Positions 23,809 to 31,502 of a stretch of DNA of 34,348 nt are shown here, one piece after another. The stretch comes from a virus. Both the position numbers and the translations under genes were made by a program. How positions within the stretch are numbered: position 1 is the stretch's first letter; the number at the start of each line of letters is the position of its first letter. The notes beneath the pieces were generated by a model, which ran no database searches, had not been told where the DNA came from, and saw only the letters and a list, made by a program, of their open reading frames with translations. The DNA is taken from the IMG/VR virus record IMGVR_UViG_3300022928_002248, positions 1 to 34,348 of that record. One strand, written 5' to 3'.

Positions 23809-25581
23809 TTAAAATCTTCCAAATAACCATGAATTATCCTGATAGTCTTGCTTACTAGCCTGTCCGTTTCTTCTATGGTGGTTTATTCCTCCTGGCATAA
23901 CAGGTATACCTGGATTAAAATCGTTAGAGGTGTTTTTTACAGGAGTTTCATTTACCATCCAACTTTCCATCATTGCTTTAGTTTGTTCAGTCACTTTTTC
24001 TAACTGTGTAAATGAATTTTCACCAACATATATCGCCATAGCAATTGCCATAATTAAATCATCATGTTGACCTTTTTGGTGGTCAGGTCTTCCGTTTATA
24101 TAAACAAACGTATTAAGTTCATTTAATAATCTTGAAGAACGTATCTCAAAATTATGTCTCAAAGCCTCTTCAAATGACGCAACAATCTGAACCCTTTTGT
24201 TATTAAAGTTTAACCCCGGTATTTTTTCAAGTGCCTTAGGATTATATTTCCATTTGTTTGCAGTATTTAATCCTTCAACATATAAATTTTTATAACCCAA
24301 TTCTTGTAGTTTTCTTGATGTTGATACACCCATACCTCCTGTAATATCAATTACAACAAAGGCTGAATACATAGTGGCCCATTTAAATGCAATTTCTGCA
24401 ATGACATCTGGTGGTACTTTACCTAAATATTCTAAAACCTGTTCTCTTGTTTCAAAATCAATTATAGTAAATGTAGTATAATCTTCACTATCACCACGAG
24501 ATACATCAATACCCATTATGTACTTATGTCCTTGTACGGGTTCTTTCCATTGCCATAATGAACCCCCAATAAATTTATTCTTAGGTTCTTGTATAAAGTT
24601 TTGCTTAATTATTTCAATCGTTGTACTTGGGATGACGTTATCACCTGAACCCAAGAAATTACATTCCAATTCCTGTGAGATTTTTCTCCTATCGAATTTA
24701 AGTTTTTTAGCCATTCCTTCGAACCACGAAGAATAAACTTTGTATCCGTCTGCGATTTTTTGCTTAATTTCATCATAATCTCTTTCACGGGGGTTAATGT
24801 GAGTATAATCGACAACAATTTTATTATCGTCATAATCTTCACGATTTAACATATAATGTATTATATCATTACATTTTATAAGTTTTAAATCTTTGGCATA
24901 ACGAGGGTCACGGTACCAATACATTTCAGTTATTTTGAAATCATTCATACCTCTTAACGCTTGGTCATATATGGTATAATAAATTGGGTCAAATCCATTA
25001 GGTGTAGAAATAACTATTACCTTACCACCTGTAGAAAGTGAGGCCATACATGCAGACCAAAAGTCATCATCGGCATCGATAAACGCTGCCTCATCAAAAA
25101 TAAGTATTGTTGGAGTATAACCACGAAGTGCATCTTTTGAGGTTGCAACTGCTTTTACTTCACACCCGTTAGATAATTTAAAATGTCTTTGTGAATTCTT
25201 TTCATTAGAATAAGATATTCCAAACCATGATGGCCATTGGTCTATAAAACTTCTAACTTTATTTGCAAATTCTTGAGAAGTGTCTAACTTATTTGCAATA
25301 ATCAGTATCTTTTCAGGTTTTTTCTTAGAAGCGGTTACTAATTTTTTAGATGACCAAGCGGCCGTTACTGTAGATACTCCCGCCTGTCTATACTTCAATG
25401 CAATATTTTCCTCATAATTGTCATAGTCATTTATGAGTGTCTTTTGGTCAGAAAATAATTCTAAAGGAACGTATTGTGATTGTGTGTTATCGTAAGTTTG
25501 TAGATAGGTTTTAAGAGCGTAAGGTGTATCCTTTACACATTTAGCATACTCCAATAAAGCTTGTTCTCTTGACAGTCCCAT
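23809..25581 (-). CDS. 17: Terminase large subunit, T4 gp17-like
   Basis: A 590-residue packaging motor with an N-terminal ATPase and a C-terminal nuclease. The Walker A region reads KYRQAGVST (residues 63-71): the usual lysine of GKT/S is Val, and a Lys lies at the start of the loop, as in the deviant motif of phage lambda gpA. Walker B with catalytic Glu is ILIFDEAAF (Asp163, Glu164), and coupling motif III is VISTPNG. Nuclease acidic residues are Asp359 (GIDVSRGDS), Asp412 (VVIDITGG) and Asp508 (GQHDDLIMA). It pumps DNA through the portal encoded next to it. No small terminase gene was recognised in the window. Confidence 0.94.
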   Translation of the reverse strand: MGLSREQALLEYAKCVKDTPYALKTYLQTYDNTQSQYVPLELFSDQKTLINDYDNYEENIALKYRQAGVSTVTAAWSSKKLVTASKKKPEKILIIANKLDTSQEFANKVRSFIDQWPSWFGISYSNEKNSQRHFKLSNGCEVKAVATSKDALRGYTPTILIFDEAAFIDADDDFWSACMASLSTGGKVIVISTPNGFDPIYYTIYDQALRGMNDFKITEMYWYRDPRYAKDLKLIKCNDIIHYMLNREDYDDNKIVVDYTHINPRERDYDEIKQKIADGYKVYSSWFEGMAKKLKFDRRKISQELECNFLGSGDNVIPSTTIEIIKQNFIQEPKNKFIGGSLWQWKEPVQGHKYIMGIDVSRGDSEDYTTFTIIDFETREQVLEYLGKVPPDVIAEIAFKWATMYSAFVVIDITGGMGVSTSRKLQELGYKNLYVEGLNTANKWKYNPKALEKIPGLNFNNKRVQIVASFEEALRHNFEIRSSRLLNELNTFVYINGRPDHQKGQHDDLIMAIAMAIYVGENSFTQLEKVTEQTKAMMESWMVNETPVKNTSNDFNPGIPVMPGGINHHRRNGQASKQDYQDNSWLFGRF

Positions 25582-25601
25582 CTATACATAATAAGTTTTT
25601 T

Positions 25602-26873
25602 TTATGATAAAGAAATACCCAAACCATCTAAAAGACCCGCAAGACCATCATCATCGTCATCATCATCGTCATCATACTGTGACATCGCGTCTTCATAATC
25701 TTGAGATTTTAACTCTTCAATAATCTCATCAACCATTTTCTCTACAATTTTCTTACCTTCATCTGACCCTGACATTATCATTTTTGCAACATCAAAAAAC
25801 TCGTCAGTTGTTAATGAAGAAAATCTTGAAAATAAATAGTTTTGAATTTCTCTTAAATCTTCTTGGTAAAGTTTGTCAGGATAAGATTCCATAAACTTTT
25901 CCCAAATTACAGGACCTAAACGTAAATCCCATATTTCATAAGGTAATGTATCTTGTGAAGCCATAACCATTTCGGCAGCTTTAGGGTCATCAGGTAATCC
26001 TTGAGTTCCTAATACTTCGTATACTCCTTTTAGTAATTCATGAACCAATATAGGGAAAAATAATCCTTTGGCTTTTATTGTTGGTGGGTCAGTAGTTTCA
26101 TCAACTTCTTCTTTACCTTCCATACCTTGTCCACTTTCTGCCGCCATCATAACCATTTGGTCAGGTAAAATCCAATAAAGTAAATCGTTTACTGACATTA
26201 AAACACCATAAAGATTTAATAGTTGAGGATTTATATTTTCTAATTCATCCTTAACTAAATGGAACATGTAATGTCCTTTTTTAGATGCTCCCTGAATAAG
26301 TGAATTAATAAATCTCCTCTTAGCCTTTTCTAAATCAAACTTTTCAAATGCAGCCATAAAGTTTTCTAAGTCATCCTCAGCTTCATCTTCACTAACACCA
26401 AACTGTTCAATAACGTCTTCATCTTCAGGTTCCTCTGAATCTTTTTTCATTCCTGACATATCAATTTGACCCGGCATAGATGTTAACTCTACATCGTATT
26501 GAAATGCGTCATCAGGTAAAGATAATTCTTTTTTAACGAGCTCAACTGCTAATTGTTCTAAATAACCCTCATTATTAGATTCAATTTGTTTTACTTGTTG
26601 TACTGCCTGCATCATCATACCTTGAAGATTCATTAATTGATTCTGAGTCACTTCTTGTACACCAGTATATCTTTTTACTTTTTCAACTACATCTCTAAAT
26701 CTTTTCGATGCAATTAATTGTTCAAATGAATTATCAAATTCATCATCGTCTTTTCTCGGTAGTGCAGGGTTATCAGATAATGGTGTTTCTCCTTTCTCTA
26801 ATTTAGACTGAATTCCTTGGTCCATTCTTTCAGGTCCATCATACTCTATTTGTTCTTTAATTTTTTTCTTCAT
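25602..26873 (-). CDS. Hypothetical acidic protein upstream of terminase, 423 aa
   Basis: I do not recognise this protein. It has a charged N-terminus, a helical segment rich in Gln and Met (LMNLQGMMMQAVQQVKQIE), an acidic linker near residues 135-165, and a large central helical domain with FFPILVHELLKGVYEVLG. It ends with a run of nine Asp (SQYDDDDDDDDDGLAG). It overlaps the upstream gene by 17 nt and ends 20 nt before the terminase ATG, so it is part of the packaging operon. I have an impression of similar proteins next to terminase in marine T4-like phages. Role unknown. Confidence 0.78.
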   Translation of the reverse strand: MKKKIKEQIEYDGPERMDQGIQSKLEKGETPLSDNPALPRKDDDEFDNSFEQLIASKRFRDVVEKVKRYTGVQEVTQNQLMNLQGMMMQAVQQVKQIESNNEGYLEQLAVELVKKELSLPDDAFQYDVELTSMPGQIDMSGMKKDSEEPEDEDVIEQFGVSEDEAEDDLENFMAAFEKFDLEKAKRRFINSLIQGASKKGHYMFHLVKDELENINPQLLNLYGVLMSVNDLLYWILPDQMVMMAAESGQGMEGKEEVDETTDPPTIKAKGLFFPILVHELLKGVYEVLGTQGLPDDPKAAEMVMASQDTLPYEIWDLRLGPVIWEKFMESYPDKLYQEDLREIQNYLFSRFSSLTTDEFFDVAKMIMSGSDEGKKIVEKMVDEIIEELKSQDYEDAMSQYDDDDDDDDDGLAGLLDGLGISLS

Positions 26874-27960
26874 CTTTGAATGAAATATTTAGATTATCGA
26901 ATTTAAGAAATTCAGGTAAATCTTTATCCTCGACCTTGGCTTTAGGTGCTGGTTTATGTTTAGGTTGATACGGAGTCTTTCTTTTCGGGCGAGTACGTGT
27001 CGGTGTTTTAACCGGCGCCTCTTTCGTTCCTGGTGTTTGTTCGATAATATCCATTAAATCTTTTTTACTCATAGAAGGTTTATTTATATCTTTTATTAAA
27101 GATACGATACTTTCTTCAATTTTTCTAATAGATTCTTTACGTTCTTTTATTTTTTTACCAACTTGTGAAACACACGCATCAAATTTCTTTTCAGCATTTT
27201 TATTCCATGTCTTTTTAGGTCCGTACTTATCTTGAATACTATCCATACAAATAGCATATTCGTTATCTTCTTCAAACATACCTAAAGTTGTAATAGGTGT
27301 TTTCATTTTCATAGTTTTCACCTCATTCTTCATCATCTTTCTGTTATTGTCTGAATCATCATCCATACCATCAGGTGCCATATCATCCTCATCGTGAGGT
27401 GTTTCCTGACCTGTTAGTTTTTGCATGGCTAAGTCACCTAAAGCGTTAGATGATGTTATATTTTCATCAATTTCACCTTCATCATCAGATATAGGTTCAA
27501 ACATCTTAACTAACATATTGAATTGGTCCCTAAAGTAACTTCTTAGATAACCACGTTTAGCGTGGTCAATTAATCCCTGTCTATCTGTTTGATACTCTTC
27601 CCATTCATCCCAATAGAAGTCAACCGCACTTTCGGCAGCGTCTTCGAGTTCACGATTAAATGGACTTGGCATTTCTTTAGGTTCACCTAATTGTTTGTGT
27701 ATTGATTGATTAAAAAAGTATTGGTCAGAACTTCCCCACTCATTTAATTCTTCTTCACCTAACTCTGACTTTAATTCATCGGCCAATTGATTCGCCTGTA
27801 GTAAATCATTTTTAATTTTTTCTGTCTTATCAGAAGCGGCATCTTGCTCTTTAATTAATCTACTATGTAATAGACCAATCTGTTTAGAGTTTAGTTTTTT
27901 AAGAGTATTAAGTTTAAAACCCTCCTTTAATAAATCCATTATTCTTACTTTATTCTTCAT
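26857..27960 (-). CDS. Hypothetical protein, 367 aa
   Basis: The start is placed at the ATG at 27960; a GTG two codons earlier is possible. I recognise no family. The N-terminus (MKNKVRIMDLLKEGFKLNTL) is a basic amphipathic helix. A Trp/Tyr-rich stretch follows (AVDFYWDEWEEYQTDRQG), then an acidic linker, then YAICMDSIQDKYGPKKTWNKNAEKKFDACVSQV with two Cys, and a Pro/Lys-rich C-terminus (TRTRPKRKTPYQPKHKPAPKAK). The basic tail could bind DNA. It overlaps neighbours on both sides, so translation is probably coupled. Confidence 0.75.
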   Translation of the reverse strand: MKNKVRIMDLLKEGFKLNTLKKLNSKQIGLLHSRLIKEQDAASDKTEKIKNDLLQANQLADELKSELGEEELNEWGSSDQYFFNQSIHKQLGEPKEMPSPFNRELEDAAESAVDFYWDEWEEYQTDRQGLIDHAKRGYLRSYFRDQFNMLVKMFEPISDDEGEIDENITSSNALGDLAMQKLTGQETPHDEDDMAPDGMDDDSDNNRKMMKNEVKTMKMKTPITTLGMFEEDNEYAICMDSIQDKYGPKKTWNKNAEKKFDACVSQVGKKIKERKESIRKIEESIVSLIKDINKPSMSKKDLMDIIEQTPGTKEAPVKTPTRTRPKRKTPYQPKHKPAPKAKVEDKDLPEFLKFDNLNISFKDEEKN

Positions 27961-28360
27961 GTTCACTAAAACTTTTTTCGTAACTTAATACAATGTCTCT
28001 TTCGTAAAGTTTATCTTCAACAGATTTAACACTGTCACCGTAGTGGAAAACTAATCTTTTAAATTTTTTGTTAAGTATAAAATCACTGTCTTCATCCTCC
28101 CATGCTAACGCAATTACTCCATCAATAGAATCATACACACCAAAAAAGTCAGAATTTTGAATTAAGTGTAAATCTATATCCACATTTCTTAATACTCCCA
28201 CTTTCTTTATAAAATGAATTTGGGGTGGTGAAGGGTTACCATTAGCTGGTTGAGCATCCCATTCATCACCCCATACTTCGTCTACATCTGAAAAGATGAA
28301 TTCGTATATATTATCCCCTTTATAGTTGGGACCTAGTTCATTTACATAAACTAACTTCAT
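27950..28360 (-). CDS. Hypothetical protein, 136 aa
   Basis: I do not recognise a named family, though MKLVYVNELGPNYKGDNIYEFIFSD, WGDEWDAQPANG and FFGVYDSIDGVIALAWED look like a conserved, well-folded protein that I associate with T4-like marine phages. It is acidic, with a beta-rich appearance. Its ATG overlaps the stop of the upstream acidic gene by 4 nt and its end overlaps the next start, within the four-gene block ahead of terminase. A structural or assembly role is inferred from context only. Confidence 0.75.
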   Translation of the reverse strand: MKLVYVNELGPNYKGDNIYEFIFSDVDEVWGDEWDAQPANGNPSPPQIHFIKKVGVLRNVDIDLHLIQNSDFFGVYDSIDGVIALAWEDEDSDFILNKKFKRLVFHYGDSVKSVEDKLYERDIVLSYEKSFSEHEE

Positions 28361-29571
28361 AGTAACTCACCTTTAGAAGATACTTTAAGTTGTTTACCAT
28401 CAGCCTCAAATACTAAATTTCCTTTATTAGTTTTACCTAAAAATTTAATATTATCATTTTCCTTAACTAAAAACTCAGAAGTTAATTCTTGTTCTACAGT
28501 TTCTGATAGTCTTTTTATTTCTTTTTTTACTGAAACGTTTTTTATTTTTTCAAATAAAAACTTTTTAACTTTTTTAGATTCAGTTATTTTTTTCTCGTCT
28601 TCTGTAATTACAAAATACTTTTCTAAAACTTTATCTACTTTAGACTCTCCAAACATTTCATCAACAATAGCTGACATATTATCTTCTTCAGATAATTCTT
28701 CATCACCCATTGGTTCTTCTTCCATGTCTAAATCTAAGTCTAAGTCTAATTCATCTTCACCTGCATCAATATCAATATCAACTTCACCTTCAACGTCATA
28801 TTCGACTTCTTCTTCTTCAAAGTTATCTAATATATCTTCTTTATCTTCTTCTGATAGTTTGTTTAAATCAACGGCAGATATTATTGAATTTAAAACATAC
28901 TTTATATCTTCAGAAGATAATCCTTGATTTTTGTCAAAAGTTCTTAGTTTTTGACCTAATTTACCTGTTAATTTTTGAATCATTTTAAATGAACCTTCCT
29001 CATCTTCAACTTCAACATCAACTTCTTCTTCACCTTCAGGTGTATCTACATCCATATCTAAGTCTAAATCTAAATCACCATCCATTTCAGGTTCATCAGC
29101 GTCTAAATCAAGGTCTAAATCAGCATCAACATCCATATCTAATTCAGGTTCAACTACAGGTTCTTCAACATCAACCTCAACTTCAGGTTTAGGTGTTTTT
29201 AAAACAAACTTTTTTTGTTCACCTATTAGGTTTAACCCTTCTTCATTTTCATGTAATCTATTTAATTCACCTGCGGTTAAATTAACTTTTTTCATTGCTT
29301 GTGAAAAAGATTTATGATATTTACGGTTTTGCATTGGTTCGATATAATCAAGTTCTGATTCGTTAATTCCTTTTTTAACGATGTATCCTAATTTTTCTTT
29401 TACAATCCCATAATAATTTCCATCCGCCAATTGAATTGAATATTCGGCTGCGGAGTTTTTACTTTCATTCACGGTAGATGGTTTGGAACCATAATTAGCT
29501 ATCTCAAGAATTCTACTAATTTTTTCTTGACCTTCTAATTTTTCACTACCTAGAGGTTTTAAATCTGCCAT
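28357..29571 (-). CDS. Highly acidic low-complexity protein with Asp-Leu repeats, 404 aa
   Basis: I recognise no family. The N-terminal 120 residues look folded (ADGNYYGIVKEKLGYIVKKG, FSQAMKKVNLTAGELNRLHENEEG). Residues about 125-200 and 245-300 are low-complexity Asp/Glu tracts with DLDLDLDMD-type repeats, split by a helical domain. The C-terminal 90 residues are basic (KKVKKFLFEKIKNVSVKKEIKRL), then a small beta segment. Acidic tracts of this kind occur in scaffold and core proteins and in DNA mimics. It is the first gene of the four-gene block before terminase. Role uncertain. Confidence 0.75.
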   Translation of the reverse strand: MADLKPLGSEKLEGQEKISRILEIANYGSKPSTVNESKNSAAEYSIQLADGNYYGIVKEKLGYIVKKGINESELDYIEPMQNRKYHKSFSQAMKKVNLTAGELNRLHENEEGLNLIGEQKKFVLKTPKPEVEVDVEEPVVEPELDMDVDADLDLDLDADEPEMDGDLDLDLDMDVDTPEGEEEVDVEVEDEEGSFKMIQKLTGKLGQKLRTFDKNQGLSSEDIKYVLNSIISAVDLNKLSEEDKEDILDNFEEEEVEYDVEGEVDIDIDAGEDELDLDLDLDMEEEPMGDEELSEEDNMSAIVDEMFGESKVDKVLEKYFVITEDEKKITESKKVKKFLFEKIKNVSVKKEIKRLSETVEQELTSEFLVKENDNIKFLGKTNKGNLVFEADGKQLKVSSKGELL

Positions 29572-29600
29572 ATCTCTATATTTTTAATATTTTTTTAGTT

Positions 29601-29756
29601 TTAACTATATAAACCATTACCACCAAGTCTTACAGTAGTACATTGTACTTTATCCTTTCCGTTATCACCTGTATAAACAGCATGATACGGTGTAAATCCT
29701 GTAGTTCCTGACACAGGAATTACGTATTGTGTCGATGTACATCCAGTTTGCGCCAT
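29601..29756 (-). CDS. Small protein of 51 aa with its own late promoter
   Basis: A short frame with ATG at 29756 and TAA at 29603-29601. The product begins MAQTGCTSTQYVIPVSG, continues FTPYHAVYTG, and ends VRLGGNGLYS; it is neutral, rich in Thr and Gly, with two Cys. I do not recognise it. Coding is supported by a strong late-type element 13 nt before the ATG, matching the best copies elsewhere, and by filling a 258-nt gap that otherwise has no gene. It may be a small virion decoration or fibre-associated protein. Confidence 0.7.
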   Translation of the reverse strand: MAQTGCTSTQYVIPVSGTTGFTPYHAVYTGDNGKDKVQCTTVRLGGNGLYS

Positions 29757-29769
29757 AATAGTTTTTTAT

Positions 29770-29777
29770 AATAAATA
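29770..29777 (-). promoter_or_regulatory. Late promoter element TATTTATT
   Basis: Minus-strand TATTTATT followed by ATAAAAAAC, 13 nt before the ATG of the 51-aa gene at 29756. Confidence 0.62.
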
Positions 29778-29829
29778 TACGATAAGTTAAGAATTTCCAC
29801 TTTTTCTTATCTTACGATATAATTATAGT

Positions 29830-30582
29830 TTATTTTTGTTCGGCTAAAGAAAGACGGTTATCAATTAAATTATTTTGAAAATCAAAAAGTTTTTGTATGT
29901 ATCCATTTCTTCTTAAAAATTTAAATACTAAATTTTCATAAGAATATTCACCTTCCCTTTCTAATCCACAACCTCGATATTTTTTTAATTTATCTTTTAC
30001 TTTACTAATTTTCTCTAAACCTATTTCTAATTCTTCATCACCACTTTCAATATCCTCAATGACTATATCGATTATATCTTGCCATTGTTCCACTTTATCT
30101 TTGATTATTTTTTGGTCAATAGTAACTTCTTCTTTTGATGGTTCAACTAACCATTCATTAAATAAAACTGAATATACGCCTGTAGATATGTGTGGTTCAT
30201 TAGTGTCTTGAACATATAATTCCACCTCATATCCTTTGACAGTAATATCGTGTGTAGAATTAAATAAAGTCTTTTTTAATTTAAATAAATCTTGGTATAA
30301 CTCTTTTTCATCTCCTGATTCATTAAAGTCATACATTACATGTAAATCGATATCAGAAAATTTAGACCAATTGTAATTAGACAAAGAACCCGTCATTGTA
30401 ATATCTTGTACAAAGATATCGTAACCTAAAAAATCTATGAATTTATTTGCAATCTCAATTAGTTGTAATCTAATATCCTCTTTCATTACGGCACTTGAAG
30501 GGTCATCAGGGTTATCCCATATAACGGGATTTAATTCGTCCTTAACATCGAAGCTAGAAATAATGTTATTAAATGTTTCCAT
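29830..30582 (-). CDS. Polymerase-beta-superfamily nucleotidyltransferase
   Basis: The start is placed at the ATG at 30582 rather than the TTG one codon earlier. A 250-residue protein. MTGSLSNYNWSKFSDIDLHV contains the G-S motif (65-66) and the D-x-D pair (Asp77, Asp79) that bind metal in this superfamily. The third acidic position appears in YEVELYVQD, as Glu rather than Asp. Members transfer nucleotides to RNA, antibiotics or proteins. Similar proteins are annotated in T4-like cyanophages, as I recall. There is no partner antitoxin-like gene. Substrate unknown. Confidence 0.78.
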   Translation of the reverse strand: METFNNIISSFDVKDELNPVIWDNPDDPSSAVMKEDIRLQLIEIANKFIDFLGYDIFVQDITMTGSLSNYNWSKFSDIDLHVMYDFNESGDEKELYQDLFKLKKTLFNSTHDITVKGYEVELYVQDTNEPHISTGVYSVLFNEWLVEPSKEEVTIDQKIIKDKVEQWQDIIDIVIEDIESGDEELEIGLEKISKVKDKLKKYRGCGLEREGEYSYENLVFKFLRRNGYIQKLFDFQNNLIDNRLSLAEQK

Positions 30583-30586
30583 CAAT

Positions 30587-30594
30587 AATAAATA
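30587..30594 (-). promoter_or_regulatory. Possible late element TATTTATT
   Basis: Minus-strand TATTTATT only 4 nt before the ATG at 30582. The A-rich extension is missing. With this spacing the transcript would be leaderless, or the match may be chance. Confidence 0.35.
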
Positions 30595-30604
30595 GTTAAG
30601 TTTT

Positions 30605-30853
30605 TTACTTTGTGATTTTTTTGTATTTGTATTTCCTCCCTATCTCTTTATTAAAGAAACTACCTTGCGATTCCGCCATTCTAAATTTAGTGTACATTGA
30701 GTGTGGAACTTTTTCATATTCATACTCCATACCGTTGTTAAATGTTACTACTAACTTTTCATTACCAGTATCATATACTGTCTTTTTTAAGTTAGATGAC
30801 TCAATCTCATTTATAATGAGTTTACCTTTTATTTTTTCACTTTTAATTCCCAT
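30605..30853 (-). CDS. KTSC-domain protein, 82 aa
   Basis: The sequence SSNLKKTVYDTGNEKLVVTF, NNGMEYEYEKVPHSMYTKFRMAESQ and FFNKEIGRKYKYKKI matches the KTSC domain, a small alpha/beta module also found near the C-terminus of some lysyl-tRNA synthetases. The domain covers almost the entire protein. Its biochemical role is unknown; a nucleic-acid or protein-binding role is often supposed. It lies between the nucleotidyltransferase gene and a terminator, so it probably starts a new transcript shared with the nucleotidyltransferase. Confidence 0.78.
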   Translation of the reverse strand: MGIKSEKIKGKLIINEIESSNLKKTVYDTGNEKLVVTFNNGMEYEYEKVPHSMYTKFRMAESQGSFFNKEIGRKYKYKKITK

Positions 30854-30894
30854 AATACATTTTTTTATAAGTATATAAAAGTTTAATAAATAAA

Positions 30895-30917
30895 AAACCC
30901 TCCGTATGGGAGGGTTT
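30895..30917 (-). terminator. Rho-independent terminator (minus strand)
   Basis: Stem AAACCCTCC pairing with GGAGGGTTT around a short GTATG loop; on the minus strand it runs into a T-tract. It lies 5 nt after the stop of the UVR-motif gene (30922). Confidence 0.8.
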
Positions 30918-30921
30918 AAAA

Positions 30922-31293
30922 TTACTTTGTCAACTTATTTAGTTTATCTCTTAATTTAATAGATTCTTCAAAATTCTGTTCATCGATAGATTTTTTTAAA
31001 TCCTTTCTAAGTTTATTTATTTTTTCACCGTTCTCCTCTAAGGATTTAATTTTATCCCTAAGTTCAACAGCTTTTTCAAAGTCTTGATTTTCAACACAAA
31101 TCTCTAACTCATCTTTAAGTGTTGTTATTTCATCAGTGGTATTTTTATCGGTTTCAGAACCATAATATAAAACGTAACCATTAGGACCTACTCTATAATA
31201 GGTTGGTTTCATATTATTAAATAAAGAATCGAATTCATTAAACATAGAATCAAATTCACCGAACAAGTTGTTAAATTTTCTTTTTCCAAACAT
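30922..31293 (-). CDS. UVR-motif protein, candidate partner of the ClpC-like ATPase
   Basis: A 123-residue protein. The N-terminal 55 residues are rich in Phe and Asn (MFGKRKFNNLFGEFDSMFNEFDSLFNN). The rest holds two UVR motifs of the UvrB/UvrC/McsA/ClpC type: ELEICVENQDFEKAVELRDKI and DLKKSIDEQNFEESIKLRDKL. UVR motifs form helical hairpins that mediate protein-protein contacts; in Gram-positive bacteria McsA uses them in the ClpC system. The gene is divergent from the ClpC-like gene, whose own middle region has one UVR motif. An adaptor or regulator role for that ATPase is inferred, not shown. Confidence 0.8.
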   Translation of the reverse strand: MFGKRKFNNLFGEFDSMFNEFDSLFNNMKPTYYRVGPNGYVLYYGSETDKNTTDEITTLKDELEICVENQDFEKAVELRDKIKSLEENGEKINKLRKDLKKSIDEQNFEESIKLRDKLNKLTK

Positions 31294-31397
31294 ATTATTA
31301 CTTTTTTAAAATTTATTGTTTATCTTTGTACTTAACCATTGACGAAAAATGTGCCATCAATTAAATACTGTCTTTATTACGGTTATAAAACCTATAG

Positions 31398-31443
31398 TAT
31401 GACATTATGACACTTAAAATAAAATTAGTATGACAAAATGTCA
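31398..31443. promoter_or_regulatory. Candidate operator: three TATGACA repeats and a TGACA-AAA-TGTCA dyad
   Basis: TATGACA occurs at 31398, 31406 and 31429. The last copy overlaps a perfect dyad TGACA-AAA-TGTCA at 31431-31443. The cluster ends 5 nt before the -33 TTG of the ClpC-like gene promoter, a position suited to an activator or repressor. Confidence 0.45.
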
Positions 31444-31448
31444 AGTAG

Positions 31449-31478
31449 TTGATAACTACATAATTTTTGTTATCTTTG
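31449..31478 (+). promoter_or_regulatory. Host-type (Bacteroidota) promoter, TTG-N19-TATCTTTG
   Basis: TTG at 31449-31451 and TATCTTTG at 31471-31478 with 19 nt between them match the Bacteroidota consensus very well. The ATG of the ClpC-like gene is at 31503, giving a leader of about 15-20 nt. A second TATCTTTG at 31321 lacks a TTG at the right distance. Confidence 0.75.
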
Positions 31479-31502
31479 TAACTATAAATTAATTAAAAGA
31501 AT

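Noticed and set aside
28700-29200. Plus-strand Leu/His/Gln- and Ser-rich frames
   Set aside because: They are complements of the DLDLDL and Glu tracts of the acidic 404-aa gene.
31321-31328. TATCTTTG as a second host-type promoter in the ClpC/UVR control region
   Set aside because: No TTG lies 19-21 nt upstream and there is no start codon soon after it; the copy at 31471 fits far better.
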